Assembly (NCBI GenBank): GCA_018057825.1
Contig: JAGPCY010000035.1
Coordinates: 1-64,000 of the forward strand
Length of the DNA stretch: 64,000 bases
Source: Kofleriaceae bacterium
Lineage (GTDB): Bacteria; Myxococcota_A; Polyangia; Haliangiales; Haliangiaceae
Direction of reading: 5' to 3'
The translations under genes and the position numbers were made by a program. The notes under the pieces were generated by a model. The model saw only the letters and a program-made list of their open reading frames with translations, was not told the origin of the DNA and did not search any database. Below are positions 25,170-39,938 of this stretch, in pieces; the stretch's first letter is position 1; every line of letters starts with the position of its first letter.

Positions 25170-26311
25170 ACCGCACCCCGCCGCTCCTGCCCGGGGCGAC
25201 GATCGGCGTGCTCGGTGGCGGCCAGCTCGGGCGGATGATGGCGATCGCCGCCCGCCGCATGGGCTACCGGGTGTGCGTCCTCGATCGCGACGCCCGCTGC
25301 CCGGCTGGGCAGTTCGCCGACGATGTCATCGTCGGCACGCTCGACGATCTGGAGAGCGCGCGCTGCGTCGCTGAGCGCTCGGCGGTGGTGACCCTCGACA
25401 CCGAGCACGTGCCGGCCGAGGTCCTGCACGCGATCGCCGCGATCGCCCCGGTCCGGCCCGGGCCGCAGGTGCTGGCGACGATCCAGGACCGCGCGGTGCA
25501 AAAGGCCTTCCTCGATGGCCTGGGCCTTCCGCAGGCGCGGTGGGCCGGGTTCGCCGACGACGACGAGCTGGCCGAGGCGGTCCGGACGATCGGCGCGCCG
25601 GCGATCGTCAAGGCCCGGCGCTCGGGCTACGACGGCAAGGGCCAGGCCCGGATCGAGACCGCGGCCGACGCGGTCGCGGCCTGGCACCGGATCGGCGCCC
25701 CGGCCGCGACCGTCGAGGCCCTGGTGCCCTTCGTGCGCGAGATCTCGGTGGTGCTGGCCCGCGGGCTCGACGGCGAGGTGGCGATCTATCCGATCGCCGA
25801 GAACGTCCACCGCCGCCACATCCTGCACACCACCCGGGCGCCGGCGCCGATGACCGCGGCCGGCCAGGCCGCGGCCGAGCGGATCGCGACCACGATCGCG
25901 ACCGCCCTCGATCACGTCGGGGTCATGGCGGTCGAGCTGTTCGAGCTGGCCGATGGCGCGCTCCTGGTCAACGAGATCGCGCCGCGGACCCACAACAGCG
26001 GGCACTACACCTACGGCGCGTGCGCGACCTCGCAGTTCGAGCAGCACGTCCGCGCGGTGTGTGGGCTACCCCTGGGCTCGCCGCGCCAGCTCTCGGGCGC
26101 GGTCATGCTGAACCTGATCGGCGACCTGTGGGCCGACCGCGAGCCGCCGTGGCGCCACGTCCTGGGCCGGCCCGAGGCCCGCCTGCACCTGTACGGCAAG
26201 CTGACCCCGGCTCGCGGCCGCAAGATGGGGCACGTCGTCCTGCTCGATGACGACACCGACCGGGCCCTGGCCACCGCGGAGACGCTGGCCGCCCGGCTGG
26301 CCGCGCCGTGA
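25166..26311 (+). CDS. purK: N5-carboxyaminoimidazole ribonucleotide synthase
   Basis: A 381-residue PurK of the ATP-grasp superfamily. It uses ATP and bicarbonate to carboxylate AIR, giving N5-CAIR for PurE. Seen in the sequence: the N-terminal [21 protein letters not shown] nucleotide-fold, the ATP-grasp [14 protein letters not shown] and the metal site [15 protein letters not shown]. The GTG start forms a GTGA overlap with purE. The gene order Sua5-purE-purK is a tight operon. Confidence 0.97.
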   Translation: MNRTPPLLPGATIGVLGGGQLGRMMAIAARRMGYRVCVLDRDARCPAGQFADDVIVGTLDDLESARCVAERSAVVTLDTEHVPAEVLHAIAAIAPVRPGPQVLATIQDRAVQKAFLDGLGLPQARWAGFADDDELAEAVRTIGAPAIVKARRSGYDGKGQARIETAADAVAAWHRIGAPAATVEALVPFVREISVVLARGLDGEVAIYPIAENVHRRHILHTTRAPAPMTAAGQAAAERIATTIATALDHVGVMAVELFELADGALLVNEIAPRTHNSGHYTYGACATSQFEQHVRAVCGLPLGSPRQLSGAVMLNLIGDLWADREPPWRHVLGRPEARLHLYGKLTPARGRKMGHVVLLDDDTDRALATAETLAARLAAP

Positions 26312-26375
26312 CGGACAACTCCGGCGCCCAGGCCGCGCCCGGGCCCGGGCCCTCGTGCTAGCCTCGCCACCGGGC

Positions 26376-29300
26376 ATGCCGACCCTGTTGTATTGCGACG
26401 TCGACGGCGCCGATCGGACCCACGAGCTGGGCGCGACGCCGGTGGTGGTCGGGCGCGCCGCCGACTGCGGGATCCGCTCCGACGACCCGCGGATGTCGCG
26501 CCAGCACGCCCGCATCACCTTCGACGGCCAGACCGTGTGGGTCGAGGATCTCGGCAGCGCCAACGGGGTGTTCGTCGGGCCCGAGCGGATCGCGGTGGCG
26601 GCGCTGCCGGCCGGCGAGGTCGCGCTGGTCGGCAGCCTGCTCATCCAGGTGCTAGGGCCGCAGGGGCCGCTGCCGCCGACCGGCGGCGTCCACAACCAGC
26701 TCTCGCACTGGCTGGCGATGGAGCGCAAGGCGCGAGCGGCGATCGAGGATGAGCGCACCGCGCTGGCCAAGCGCGTCGGCGAGCTGTTGTCGGAGATGAT
26801 GACCCAGGGCCGGGCGGCGTCGAACGAGCTGACCGCGGTGCTGCTCCAGCGCGACGAGGCGATGGGTCGGGCCGAGCGGCTCGAAGATCAGGTCGCCAAG
26901 CTCGAGGACGAGCTGACCAACGTCCGGACCCAGCCCCGGCCGCTCATCGAGGACAAGGGCGCCCGCGAGCAGCTCGCGGCGGCCACCACCGAGCTGGCCA
27001 CGCTGCGCGACCGCGTCCGCGCCCTCGAGAGCCAAGCCGAGGACACCGAGGAGCGCTACGGCGAGGCCGCCGCCGAGCGCGATCGGGTCCGCGAGGAGCT
27101 CGACGGGGTCGCCGCCGAGCGCGACAAGCTGGCGGCCTTGCTCGAGGCGGTGCGGGCCGACCAGGATCGCCAGAGCAGCGAGGCGGTCACCGCGGTCACC
27201 GGGGTCCAGGCCCAGGCCGTGGCCGCCGCGGTCACGGCCGCGGTCGCCGCCGAGCGCGAGCAGCTCGCGGCCGAGTTTGCCGCCGAGCGCGTCAAGCTCC
27301 TGGCCGAGGCGGCCACCGAGCGCGAGCGCCTGATCGCCGAGGCCGCGGCCGACCGCGACAAGCTGGTCCGCGGCGCCGCGCTCGAGCGCGACAAGCTGAC
27401 CGCCGAGGCCACCGGCGCTCGCGACCGCGCGCTGGCCGAGCAGAAGGCCCGCTACGAGGCCGAGCTCAACGCCGCGCGCAAGGAGCTGCAGAAGGCCACC
27501 GACGAGCTCCTGGTCGCCGAGACCCAGGCCGGCGTGCTGGTCGCCGAGAAGCAGGCGGCGGCCGAGCGGCGGATCTCCGCCCTCGAGACCGAGCTGAACG
27601 CCGCCAAGCGCGCCGGGGGCGCCGAGCGCCTGGCCGAGGCCGAGGCCAAGCTGGCGGCCGCCGAGGGCCGGATCGGTGAGCTCAAGGAACAGCTCGCGGA
27701 CGCTCGCGGCAAGCAGGCGGACGCCGAGCGGCGCGCCGCCGAGGCCGATCAGCGGGCCCTGGCCGCCGACGAGCGCATCACCTCGGCCCTCGAGCGCGCC
27801 TTCGCCGCCGAGGGCCGGATCGCCGAGGTCGAGGCCCGGGCCGCCGACGCCGACGCCAGCGACGGCGAGAACGCGGCCCAGCTCGCCGCCGCCGCGGCCT
27901 CGGCCCAGGCCGCCGAGCAGCGGGCCGACGATCTCGAGCGCCGCCTGGCCGACACCGCGGCCGAGCTGGCCACCGCCCTCGAGGAGCGCGCCGCGCTGGA
28001 CGCCAAGGTCGAGGCCGGCGAGCTGGCGATCGGTCGCCACGCCGCGGTCAGCCGTCAGCTCGAGGAGGCGCTGGCCAAGCTGGCCTTCGCCGAGACCGCG
28101 ATGCGGGCCAAGGCCGGCGGCCAGGCCACGGTCGAGAGCGAGCTGCGCGACGCGACCGAGAAGCTGGCGGCGGCCGAGCACAAGCTGCGCGAGGCGCTGG
28201 CCGATCAGGCGTCGCAGACCGCGGCGCTCGCGCGGCTCCGCGACGAGCTGACCGCGACCCGCGCCGAGGCCGAGGACGCCGCGGCGCGCGCCGAGGCCGC
28301 CGAGGACGCGGCCCAGGCGGCCGCCGACCGCGCCCGGACCACCGGCGATCAGGCCGCGACCGCCGCCCGCGCCGACGCCGAGGCCGCGATCGAGCGCGCC
28401 CGCGCCGAGGTCGAGGCCGCGCGCACGACCGCCCGCGCCGAGGCCGAGGCCCAGATCGAGCGCGCCCGCGCCGAGGCCGAGACCCAGCTCGAGCGGACCC
28501 GCGCCGAGGCCGAGGCCCAGCTCGAGCGGACCCGCGCCGAGGCCGAGGCCCAGCTCGAGCGGACCCGCGCCGAGGCCGAGGCCCAGCTCGAGCGCGCCCG
28601 CGCCGAGGCCGAGGCCCAGATCGCGCGCGCCCGGGCCGACGCCGACGCCGCGATCGCCCAGGCCCGCGACGCCGGGGCCAGCGCCGTCGACGGGGAGCGG
28701 GCCGCCGCGGCTCGGGCCCAGGCCCGGATCGCCGAGCTCGAGGCCGCGCTGGCGGGCCACGTCGCGCAGGCCGAGGCCGCCCTGGCCGACCAGGCGGCCC
28801 GCGCCGCCGCCGCGACCGCGACCGCCGAGGCCCGCGCCGCCGAGGTCCGCGACCTGGCCGCCCGGCTGACCGCCTTGGATGACGCGCGCGCCGCCAGCGA
28901 GCGCGAGCTGGCGGCGGCCCGCGACCGCCTGGCCGCCCTCGAGGGCGAGCGCGCCGACGCCGGCGGGGCCCTGGCCGCAGCCCAGCGCGAGCTCGACGAC
29001 GCCGCCGAGCGAGCCCGCGCCGCCGAGGAGCAGGTCCTGGCCCTGACCGCCGCGGCCGATCGCTTCACCGACGACCTGGCGGCGACGCGGGCCGAGGCCG
29101 CCGCCGAGGCCGCCGAGGCCCGGGGGCCGCTCCTGGCCGAGCTCGACACCGTGCGCGCCCGCCTCGAGCAGGCCACCGCGCGCGCCGCCGCCGCCGAGGC
29201 CGCCGCCGCCGAGGTCGCGGCGCTCCACGAGCGCATCGCCCGCCTCGAGGGCGAGGCCGCGATGGCCGAGGAGCTGGCGGTCGAGGTCGAGCGCCTGCGC

Positions 29301-29702
29301 GGCCGCGTCGACGCCGCCCGCGCCGAGGTCGAGGCCGCCGAGCGAGCGGTGGCCGAGGAGCGCGAGCGTCGCACCGCGGCCGAGCAGCAGGCCGCCGACC
29401 TCTACGATCGCCAGAGCGAGCGGGTCACCACCCAGACCGCGGCGATGCGGATCGACGGTGACTCGACGGCGATCGGGATGTCGCCGCTGGCCGCCGCCGG
29501 CGAACAGATCGCCGCGCTGCAAGAGGCCTTCGCGTCGCTGCGCGGCGCGATGCGCGCCGCCAGTGATGAGGCGGCGATGATGGAGCAGACCGACTCGGTC
29601 CAGGTCGTCGCCTCGGCGCTGTCGCAAGCGGTCGAGGACGTCGAACGGGCCCGCGATGCGCTGCGCGCGCTGTCGGATCTCGCGCAGCCCGCGGAGCGAT
29701 AG
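26376..29702 (+). CDS. Giant FHA-domain coiled-coil protein
   Basis: A 1108-residue protein. Residues 1-90 are an FHA phosphothreonine-binding domain, with GRAADC, MSRQHARI and DLGSANGVFVG. From about residue 115 to the end it is nearly continuous Ala/Glu/Arg-rich coiled coil, including a run of 11-residue repeats (about 687-763). It lacks a signal peptide, so it acts in the cytoplasm. The Ser/Thr kinase gene starts nine bases downstream, which suggests that the kinase phosphorylates a partner bound by the FHA domain, or the coiled coil itself. A structural or scaffold role (cytoskeleton, gliding or polarity) is possible but unproven. TAGCCT lies 11 bases before the ATG. Confidence 0.85.
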   Translation: MPTLLYCDVDGADRTHELGATPVVVGRAADCGIRSDDPRMSRQHARITFDGQTVWVEDLGSANGVFVGPERIAVAALPAGEVALVGSLLIQVLGPQGPLPPTGGVHNQLSHWLAMERKARAAIEDERTALAKRVGELLSEMMTQGRAASNELTAVLLQRDEAMGRAERLEDQVAKLEDELTNVRTQPRPLIEDKGAREQLAAATTELATLRDRVRALESQAEDTEERYGEAAAERDRVREELDGVAAERDKLAALLEAVRADQDRQSSEAVTAVTGVQAQAVAAAVTAAVAAEREQLAAEFAAERVKLLAEAATERERLIAEAAADRDKLVRGAALERDKLTAEATGARDRALAEQKARYEAELNAARKELQKATDELLVAETQAGVLVAEKQAAAERRISALETELNAAKRAGGAERLAEAEAKLAAAEGRIGELKEQLADARGKQADAERRAAEADQRALAADERITSALERAFAAEGRIAEVEARAADADASDGENAAQLAAAAASAQAAEQRADDLERRLADTAAELATALEERAALDAKVEAGELAIGRHAAVSRQLEEALAKLAFAETAMRAKAGGQATVESELRDATEKLAAAEHKLREALADQASQTAALARLRDELTATRAEAEDAAARAEAAEDAAQAAADRARTTGDQAATAARADAEAAIERARAEVEAARTTARAEAEAQIERARAEAETQLERTRAEAEAQLERTRAEAEAQLERTRAEAEAQLERARAEAEAQIARARADADAAIAQARDAGASAVDGERAAAARAQARIAELEAALAGHVAQAEAALADQAARAAAATATAEARAAEVRDLAARLTALDDARAASERELAAARDRLAALEGERADAGGALAAAQRELDDAAERARAAEEQVLALTAAADRFTDDLAATRAEAAAEAAEARGPLLAELDTVRARLEQATARAAAAEAAAAEVAALHERIARLEGEAAMAEELAVEVERLRGRVDAARAEVEAAERAVAEERERRTAAEQQAADLYDRQSERVTTQTAAMRIDGDSTAIGMSPLAAAGEQIAALQEAFASLRGAMRAASDEAAMMEQTDSVQVVASALSQAVEDVERARDALRALSDLAQPAER
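28435..28665 (+). repeat. 33-bp tandem coding repeats (11-residue coiled-coil units)
   Basis: Seven consecutive 33-base units encode variants of AEAEAQLERTR. The middle copies are nearly identical at the nucleotide level, indicating recent duplication. Eleven-residue periodicity forms a right-handed hendecad coiled coil, and copy number can change in frame. Confidence 0.85.
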
Positions 29703-29711
29703 CGAACCCCG

Positions 29712-30680
<969 letters not shown>

Positions 30681-30896
30681 CTCGGTCTCGGCCTCGGTCT
30701 CGGTCTCGGTCTCGGCCTCCGCCTCGGTCTCGGTCTCGGTCTCCGCCTCGGTCTCCGTCTCGACCTCGGTCTCGGTCTCGACCTCGGTCTCGGTCTCGGC
30801 CTCGGCCTCGGCCTCCGCCTCGGTCTCCGTCTCCGCCTCCGCCTCCGCCTCGGTCTCGGTCTCGGCCTCCTCTTCGGTCTCCGCCTCCGCCTCGAC
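30681..30896 (-). repeat. Hexamer array F (GARNCC), minus strand
   Basis: CTCGGTCTCGGC-type units on the plus strand with CTCCGC and CTCGAC variants. It begins immediately after the kinase TGA and runs almost to the stop codon of the convergent lipoprotein gene (30912). Confidence 0.9.
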
Positions 30897-30911
30897 CGGA
30901 CCGCCTCGCGC

Positions 30912-32183
30912 TCACCGGACGTTGATCGGTCCCGAGGTGAAGACCCCGCGCACGACCACGCTGTCGTCGAGGGTGAAGCTGGGGTTGGCGGTGAGGACGC
31001 GGATCGGACCCAGGCCACCACCACCGCCGCCGCCGCCGCCGGTGTCGTCCTTGCCGGTGCCGCCGACCCCGGCGGTCGAGGCGCCACCGCCGCCGTCGCC
31101 GCCGCTCGACGAGGCCCCCCCCGCGGCCGGCGTGCCGTCGTTGCGCGCGGTCTGACCGTCGTCGGCCTGCCGACCCGAGCCGCCGCCGCCGCCGGCCGCG
31201 AGCAGGCGCGCGTCGAGGATCGTGACCATCGGCGCCTCGATCAAGAGCGCGCCGCCCGAGCCGCCGCCGCCGCCGCCGTCATCGTCGGCGCCCTGGCCAC
31301 CCGCGCCGCCCAGGTTCAGGACCGCGGTGCCGTCGCCGACGATCCGGATCGCGCCGAAAGCCGAGAGCTGAAGGGCCCCGCCACCGCCGCCACCGTCGGC
31401 GCCCGGGCCGGCCCCGGCGCCGCCGCCACTGCCGCCGTGGAGCGGCTCGAGGTCGCCCCCCGCGTTGCACATCTCGAGGCCGCGGGGCGGCGCGCCCGCC
31501 ACCGTCCCGACGCCCCCGGCGCCGCCCTGGGTCGCGTTGCCGCCGCCGGCGCCGCCGCCGCCGTTGGAGCCGGCCTGCCCGAGGGCGCAGCCGGTCGCGG
31601 CCAGCCCGACCCGCCCACCGTCGCCGCCTCCGGGCCCGCCGCAGCGCAGGTCGTTGACGCTCGGGGGCGCGCATCCCGGTCGAAAGTCGACGTCGCCGGC
31701 CAGGTCGATCGTCTCGGCCGCCACCAGGATCAGCGCGCGATCGCCGCGGCCGTAGAGCGTCGCGCCACCGGCGAGCGACACCGTGCGCGCCGCGACCAGC
31801 AGCCGGCCGGCGTCGAGCGGGACGAGCTCGACCCCGGCGAACGTGACGACGTCGTTGGTGCCCGGCTCGACGAAGGCCATCAGGCTGGTGTCGATCGTGA
31901 CGTCGGCGTTGATCACCAGCGCGCCGGACGCCTCCTGGGCGGTCATGGCCTGGCTCGCGGTCAGGTTCGACGGCGCCAGGGTCACGCTCGCGCAGCGCGG
32001 CGCCGGATCGGCGATGCACAGCGCCGGGCAGGTCATGGTGACCGGCTCGCCGTCCGGTCCCCCCGGGCAGGTCACGGCGGTCGGGCCGTCGCAGCGGGCC
32101 TGGCACGACTCATCGCCCTGACCGGTCGGCGTGAACGAACAGGCCGCGAGTGCGAGCGCGGCGACGGGAACCCAGCGGAACAT
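30912..32183 (-). CDS. Glycine-rich secreted lipoprotein
   Basis: A 423-residue predicted lipoprotein ([15 protein letters not shown], Cys15). After a small Cys-rich module (about 25-70, six Cys, [14 protein letters not shown]-like) comes a beta-helix-like segment (about 80-170). A long Gly-rich stretch with four very Gly-rich blocks (about 175-400) follows. Similar Gly-rich surface proteins are frequent in Myxococcota; no function is assigned. The start is confirmed by the signal peptide and a TATCCT box six bases upstream. It is divergent from the AOR gene with 63 bases between starts. Confidence 0.75.
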   Translation of the reverse strand: MFRWVPVAALALAACSFTPTGQGDESCQARCDGPTAVTCPGGPDGEPVTMTCPALCIADPAPRCASVTLAPSNLTASQAMTAQEASGALVINADVTIDTSLMAFVEPGTNDVVTFAGVELVPLDAGRLLVAARTVSLAGGATLYGRGDRALILVAAETIDLAGDVDFRPGCAPPSVNDLRCGGPGGGDGGRVGLAATGCALGQAGSNGGGGAGGGNATQGGAGGVGTVAGAPPRGLEMCNAGGDLEPLHGGSGGGAGAGPGADGGGGGGALQLSAFGAIRIVGDGTAVLNLGGAGGQGADDDGGGGGGSGGALLIEAPMVTILDARLLAAGGGGGSGRQADDGQTARNDGTPAAGGASSSGGDGGGGASTAGVGGTGKDDTGGGGGGGGGLGPIRVLTANPSFTLDDSVVVRGVFTSGPINVR

Positions 32184-32189
32184 CGGCAC

Positions 32190-32195
32190 AGGATA
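32190..32195 (-). promoter_or_regulatory. Leaderless-type -10 box (TATCCT)
   Basis: TATCCT on the minus strand, six bases (GTGCCG), then the ATG at 32183. Confidence 0.5.
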
Positions 32196-32246
32196 AGCCG
32201 AGCGGCGACCGCTTCCCACCGCCACGCGAGCAGACCACAATAGGGC

Positions 32247-34276
<2,030 letters not shown>

Positions 34277-34280
<4 letters not shown>

Positions 34281-34579
34281 GCTGGTTCGGCAAGCGCGCG
34301 CCGACGATCGCGGTCCACGTCCTGATCCGCGGCCGGATCGGCGAGGGCTGGTACGACGTCGACCGCACGGTCAAGCTCGCGCCCGGCACGACCTTGGCGC
34401 AGCTCATCGCCGACGGCGAGCGCCTGGGACTGCCGCTGGCGACCGCGGTCGCCGATAGCCCCCACTTGGCCCACACGCTCATGTGGAACGGGGAGCGCTG
34501 CCCGGTGGACGAGCACGGAGCGCGGGTCTTGGCCGATGGGGACGAGCTGTATCTGCTGGCGCCGCTGGCTGGAGGGTGA
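34277..34579 (+). CDS. MoaD/ThiS-like sulfur-carrier protein
   Basis: A 100-residue ubiquitin-fold protein of the MoaD/ThiS family. It ends in Leu-Ala-Gly-Gly, the C-terminal Gly-Gly that carries thiocarboxylate in MoaD. The pattern [16 protein letters not shown] and [14 protein letters not shown] fits the family. It probably supplies sulfur for the pterin-dithiolene cofactor of the AOR enzyme encoded just upstream; MoaD-like genes beside AOR genes are known in tungsten-enzyme loci. The GTG start overlaps the AOR stop codon (GTGA). Confidence 0.75.
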
Positions 34580-34870
<291 letters not shown>

Positions 34871-34876
34871 AGAGAG

Positions 34877-35521
34877 CTACAGGCCGGCGCGGTTACGCAC
34901 CCACCACACCACGTCGGACAGCGCCTGCTTCTCGACCTTCTCGAGCAGCGAGCGCACCTGGCTCTTCACGGTGTTCTCGCTGATCCCCATCACGTCGCAC
35001 AGGCGGCCGCGCGGGATGCCCTCGGCGGCGAACGCCAGGATCTGGCTCTCGCGCAACGACAGCTTGTACTCGCCGGTGATCTCGTTGACCACGACCGCCA
35101 GCTTCTCGCGATCGCCGTACTGGCTGCCCGACAACGTGCGCTGCACGAACTGCGACAGGTTCTCGGAGAAGAACGGCTTGCACACGAACTCGACCCGCAG
35201 CTTGTGGGCGCGATTGATGATCGTCGGGTCGTTCGAGCCGGTGAGGATCAGGACCGGCAGGTTGGGATCCTTCTCCCGCAGGGCCTCGACCACCTCGAAG
35301 CCGGTACCGTCGGGCAGGTGGATGTCGACCACCGCCGCCGCGAGGTCGAAGCGCTTGTCGATCAGGCCGAGGGCATCCTCGACGGTGTTGGTCATCACCA
35401 CGTCGAAGTAGGCCCGGGTGCCGCGCTGCAACGACCGACCCAGGGCGGGGTCGTCCTCGCAGATGAGCAGCTTCGGCCGGCCGGCCTCACCCGTGGTCCC
35501 GATGGGTTCCGCAGCACTCAT
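34877..35521 (-). CDS. NarL/LuxR-type response regulator
   Basis: A 214-residue two-component regulator. Residues 16-130 form a receiver domain with acidic pair Asp23/Asp24, phospho-acceptor Asp66 (AAVVDIHLPDGTGFE), the conserved Thr in LILTGSND and the Lys-Pro in FVCKPFF, so it should be phosphorylatable. The C-terminal LuxR-type helix-turn-helix (LSLRESQILAFAAEG; GISENTVKSQVRSLLEKV) binds DNA. No cognate sensor kinase is adjacent. The ATG at 35521 is preferred; an in-frame GTG at 35539 would add six residues. Target genes are unknown. Confidence 0.9.
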   Translation of the reverse strand: MSAAEPIGTTGEAGRPKLLICEDDPALGRSLQRGTRAYFDVVMTNTVEDALGLIDKRFDLAAAVVDIHLPDGTGFEVVEALREKDPNLPVLILTGSNDPTIINRAHKLRVEFVCKPFFSENLSQFVQRTLSGSQYGDREKLAVVVNEITGEYKLSLRESQILAFAAEGIPRGRLCDVMGISENTVKSQVRSLLEKVEKQALSDVVWWVRNRAGL

Positions 35522-35618
35522 GACGATCACTTGTGCCACAGGTCGCAGCTTTTGACGATCGAATCTGGCGCGGCGAGACGATCACACACCCGACAGGGGT
35601 GAGGTCCGAGGGTTGCGA

Positions 35619-37175
35619 TTACGACAAGAGCGTGGCTATGAGCGCGCCGTACAGTCGCAAGAGCGCGGTGGCGTCGCGGTCGTCGAACCGCAGTTCGAAG
35701 CCGAGCACAAAATCGCGACCATACTGAAAATCCTCGAGGGTGCGCGGCTGTGACGGGCCGGCCGCGATCGGCAGCGTGCCGTGGGGCGCCAGGGCGTCGT
35801 CGACGCCGCCCAGCACATACAGCGTGCGAAACACCTCGAGCGCCGCGATCACCTTGAGCCGCGGCACGCGATGGAAGTCGGACTCCATGGCATCGAGCGA
35901 CAGCCGGAGCCGACCGTGGCCCAAGGTGGCATCGACGCCTACCCCGAACCGCGACTCGCGCAGGCCGGCCCGCACCGACCACCGCCCGAAGCGCCGACCC
36001 CACTGCGCCGTGAACCGCGAACCGTCCGAGATCCGGACCTGCCGCCGGTAGCCGCCGCCGGGCTCGCGGACCAAGGTGGTGACCGGCAGCTCGCCCCACG
36101 GCCCCTGCTCGACCTCGATCAGGTAGAAGCTGTCGCCGCGGCTGGCCACCTCGGCGGCGACCACGAACCGCGGCGCGCCCGCGACCAGGTTCCACTCGGC
36201 GCGCAGGCCCACGGTGGCGCGCAGGCGATCGAGATCGCGGGCGGCGGCGGCGAGGCTGGTCGTGGTGTCGGCCAGCTCGTCGGCGGTCGTCGGGTCATCG
36301 ATCAGCCGGGCCAGCGTGCCCTGGCGGTCGCGGTCGGGCTCGGCCAGCTCGGCCAGGGCGGCCGAGGCCTGGGCGGCGTAGGCGTCGGCCTGATCGAGAT
36401 CGGTCCGGACCTCGGACATCCGGGCCGCCAGCTCGCTCTGGGCCTCGGCCAGGCGGACCCGCGCGGCCTCGGTCTGGTCGACCAGGCGGTCGAGGCCGGC
36501 CTGGACCGACGGCGCGCCGGCGCGGATCCGGGCCTGGGCGCGGGCCACGGCGTCGTCGAGGCGGGCGGCGCCGGCGGCGACGTCTTCGATCGGCCCGGAG
36601 ATCGCGCCGGTGTCGAGGTGGCGGTCAGCGCGGGCCAGCCCTTCGGACAGCGGCCCGGCGACGAACTGCCGGGCCTCCTCGGCCATGCGGTCGGCGACCT
36701 CGACCGACTCGATCGCGCGCGGGATCGCCTGCTCGAGGCCGCGCAGCACGCGGTCGGTGGTGGCCGACTCGCGCACCAGGCTGATCGGCTCGCCGGAGCG
36801 CAGCCGACGGCGCGCGCGCGGCACCTCGCCGGGCTCCGGGCCCCCCGGCGACAGCTCGAGGTAGCTGTCGGCCAGCGGCGAGGCCGCGCGCTTCTCGGCG
36901 TAGGCGTCGTCCCACAGCGCGATGTCGTCGCGCAGCCGCAGCCCGATCCGGGCCTGGCCGTTCTCGATCGCCAGCGAGTCGATCTCGCCGACGACGATGC
37001 CGGCGATCTTGACCCGCGACCCGATCGGCAGGCCGCTGGCGTCGCGGAAGTAGACGTAGGTGTGGAACCGGCCCTCGACCGCGGCCGGCCGCGCGACCCG
37101 GTAGATCCCGTAGCTCGCCGCGCCGGTGAGCCCGACCAGGAGCGCGATCGTGGTGGCCTGGGCGACCCGCGACAC
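35619..37175 (-). CDS. MlaD-like MCE-domain protein with coiled coil and beta-rich C-terminus
   Basis: A 518-residue protein. Residues 8-28 are an inner-membrane anchor. About 36-125 is an MCE domain (FHTYVYFRDASGLPIGSRVKIAGIVVGEI), which forms hexameric lipid-transport rings. Residues 150-330 form a helical coiled-coil needle, and about 335-518 is a beta-rich, aromatic C-terminal region with repeated strands (GPWGELPVTTL, FGRWSVRAGLRESRFGVGV) ending in an amphipathic segment. The C-terminal part looks like an outer-membrane barrel or barrel-binding domain, so one polypeptide could bridge the envelope. No MlaE/MlaF permease genes are nearby. A TAGCCT box lies six bases before the GTG start. 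Confidence 0.8.
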   Translation of the reverse strand: MSRVAQATTIALLVGLTGAASYGIYRVARPAAVEGRFHTYVYFRDASGLPIGSRVKIAGIVVGEIDSLAIENGQARIGLRLRDDIALWDDAYAEKRAASPLADSYLELSPGGPEPGEVPRARRRLRSGEPISLVRESATTDRVLRGLEQAIPRAIESVEVADRMAEEARQFVAGPLSEGLARADRHLDTGAISGPIEDVAAGAARLDDAVARAQARIRAGAPSVQAGLDRLVDQTEAARVRLAEAQSELAARMSEVRTDLDQADAYAAQASAALAELAEPDRDRQGTLARLIDDPTTADELADTTTSLAAAARDLDRLRATVGLRAEWNLVAGAPRFVVAAEVASRGDSFYLIEVEQGPWGELPVTTLVREPGGGYRRQVRISDGSRFTAQWGRRFGRWSVRAGLRESRFGVGVDATLGHGRLRLSLDAMESDFHRVPRLKVIAALEVFRTLYVLGGVDDALAPHGTLPIAAGPSQPRTLEDFQYGRDFVLGFELRFDDRDATALLRLYGALIATLLS

Positions 37176-37181
37176 CCGCCC

Positions 37182-37187
37182 AGGCTA
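37182..37187 (-). promoter_or_regulatory. Leaderless-type -10 box (TAGCCT)
   Basis: TAGCCT on the minus strand, six bases (GGGCGG), then the GTG of the MCE gene at 37175. Confidence 0.5.
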
Positions 37188-37228
37188 GCGCGAATCAGCG
37201 CGCTGGGGGTCGGTCGCGCGCCGAGGCG

Positions 37229-38094
37229 TCAGTCGCGCCACAGCGCGACGGTGTAGAGCGCCAGCCCGCCCCAGATGAACGCGAAGCCGGCCAGGCGTGC
37301 GGTCGCCAGCGGCTCGCCGAAGATCGCGACCGCGGTCACGAGCTGGCCGGTCGGCGCGAGGTACTGCAGCATGCCGACCGTCGACAACGGCAGCCGGCGC
37401 GCGGCGACGGTGAACCAGGTGAGCGGCAAGGCGGTGACCACGCCGGTGCCGGCGAGCAAGGCGTGGGTCGCCAGGTCGACGTGGCCCAGGGCGCCGTCGC
37501 CGCGGTGGGCCAGGAGCGCGAGATAGATCACGCCGACCGGCGCCATGAGCGCGGTCTCGAGGGTCGAGCCGACCAGCGCCGGGACCGCGATGATCTTGCG
37601 GATGAGGCCGTAGGCGCCGAAGCTGCCGGCCAGGGCCAGGGCCACCCACGGCAGGCCGACCTGCACGGTCATGACCGCGACCCCGACCGCGGCCAGCCCG
37701 ATCGCGATCGCCGCCGGCCGGCTCAAGCGCTCGCGCAAAAAGACCACGCCCAACCCGACCGAGACCAGCGGGTTGATGAAGTAGCCGAGGCTGGCCTCGA
37801 GCAGGTGGCCGGTCAGGGTGGCCCAGATGAACAGCCCCCAGTTGGCGGCCAGGAGCGCGCCGGTGCCGGCCAGGATCGCGAGCTGGCGGCGCGAGCGCGC
37901 GGCGGAGACCAGGGCCCGGCCCTGCCCGGTCGCCACCGTCAGGGCGACGAACACGCCGAGGCCCCAGACCGCGCGGTGGGCCAAAAGCTCGAGGGGCGCG
38001 ATCGCCACCAGGAGCTTCCAGTACAGCGGCACCACTCCCCACGCCACGTAGGCGGCGACGCCCAGCGCCAGGCCGAGGCGACGACCGTCGGAGG

Positions 38095-38098
<4 letters not shown>
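37229..38098 (-). CDS. rarD: RarD-like EamA-family transporter
   Basis: A 289-residue membrane protein with about ten hydrophobic segments and the RarD subfamily signature: [11 protein letters not shown] near the N-terminus, then [12 protein letters not shown], and NWGLFIWAT. RarD-type EamA proteins are believed to export small metabolites; E. coli RarD is historically linked to chloramphenicol sensitivity but its substrate is uncertain. Its start overlaps the last four bases of the ettA gene upstream on the same strand, so the two are co-transcribed. Confidence 0.9.
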
Positions 38099-39771
<1,673 letters not shown>

Positions 39772-39780
39772 GGCGCGCGC

Positions 39781-39786
39781 AGTCTA
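39781..39786 (-). promoter_or_regulatory. Probable -10 box for ettA (TAGACT)
   Basis: TAGACT on the minus strand, nine bases before the ATG at 39771. The slightly longer spacing still allows a very short leader or leaderless start. Confidence 0.4.
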
Positions 39787-39926
39787 CGCCGAAGCGCGCC
39801 GCCCGGGTGGGGTCGACATGGCCGAGTCGTCGGGCCAGATCGACCCGGTCGCCGCCGCCGCCAGGGTCGCCCCGGGCTTCGCGCAGCGACCGGCCGCGCG
39901 GCCGGTGGCGCGTCGCCGCGCGCTGT

Positions 39927-39932
39927 TATAGT
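39927..39932 (+). promoter_or_regulatory. Leaderless-type -10 box (TATAGT)
   Basis: TATAGT, six bases (GCGAGG), then the ATG at 39939. This is the closest match in the window to the classical TATAAT and stands out in a GC-rich background. Confidence 0.55.
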
Positions 39933-39938
39933 GCGAGG

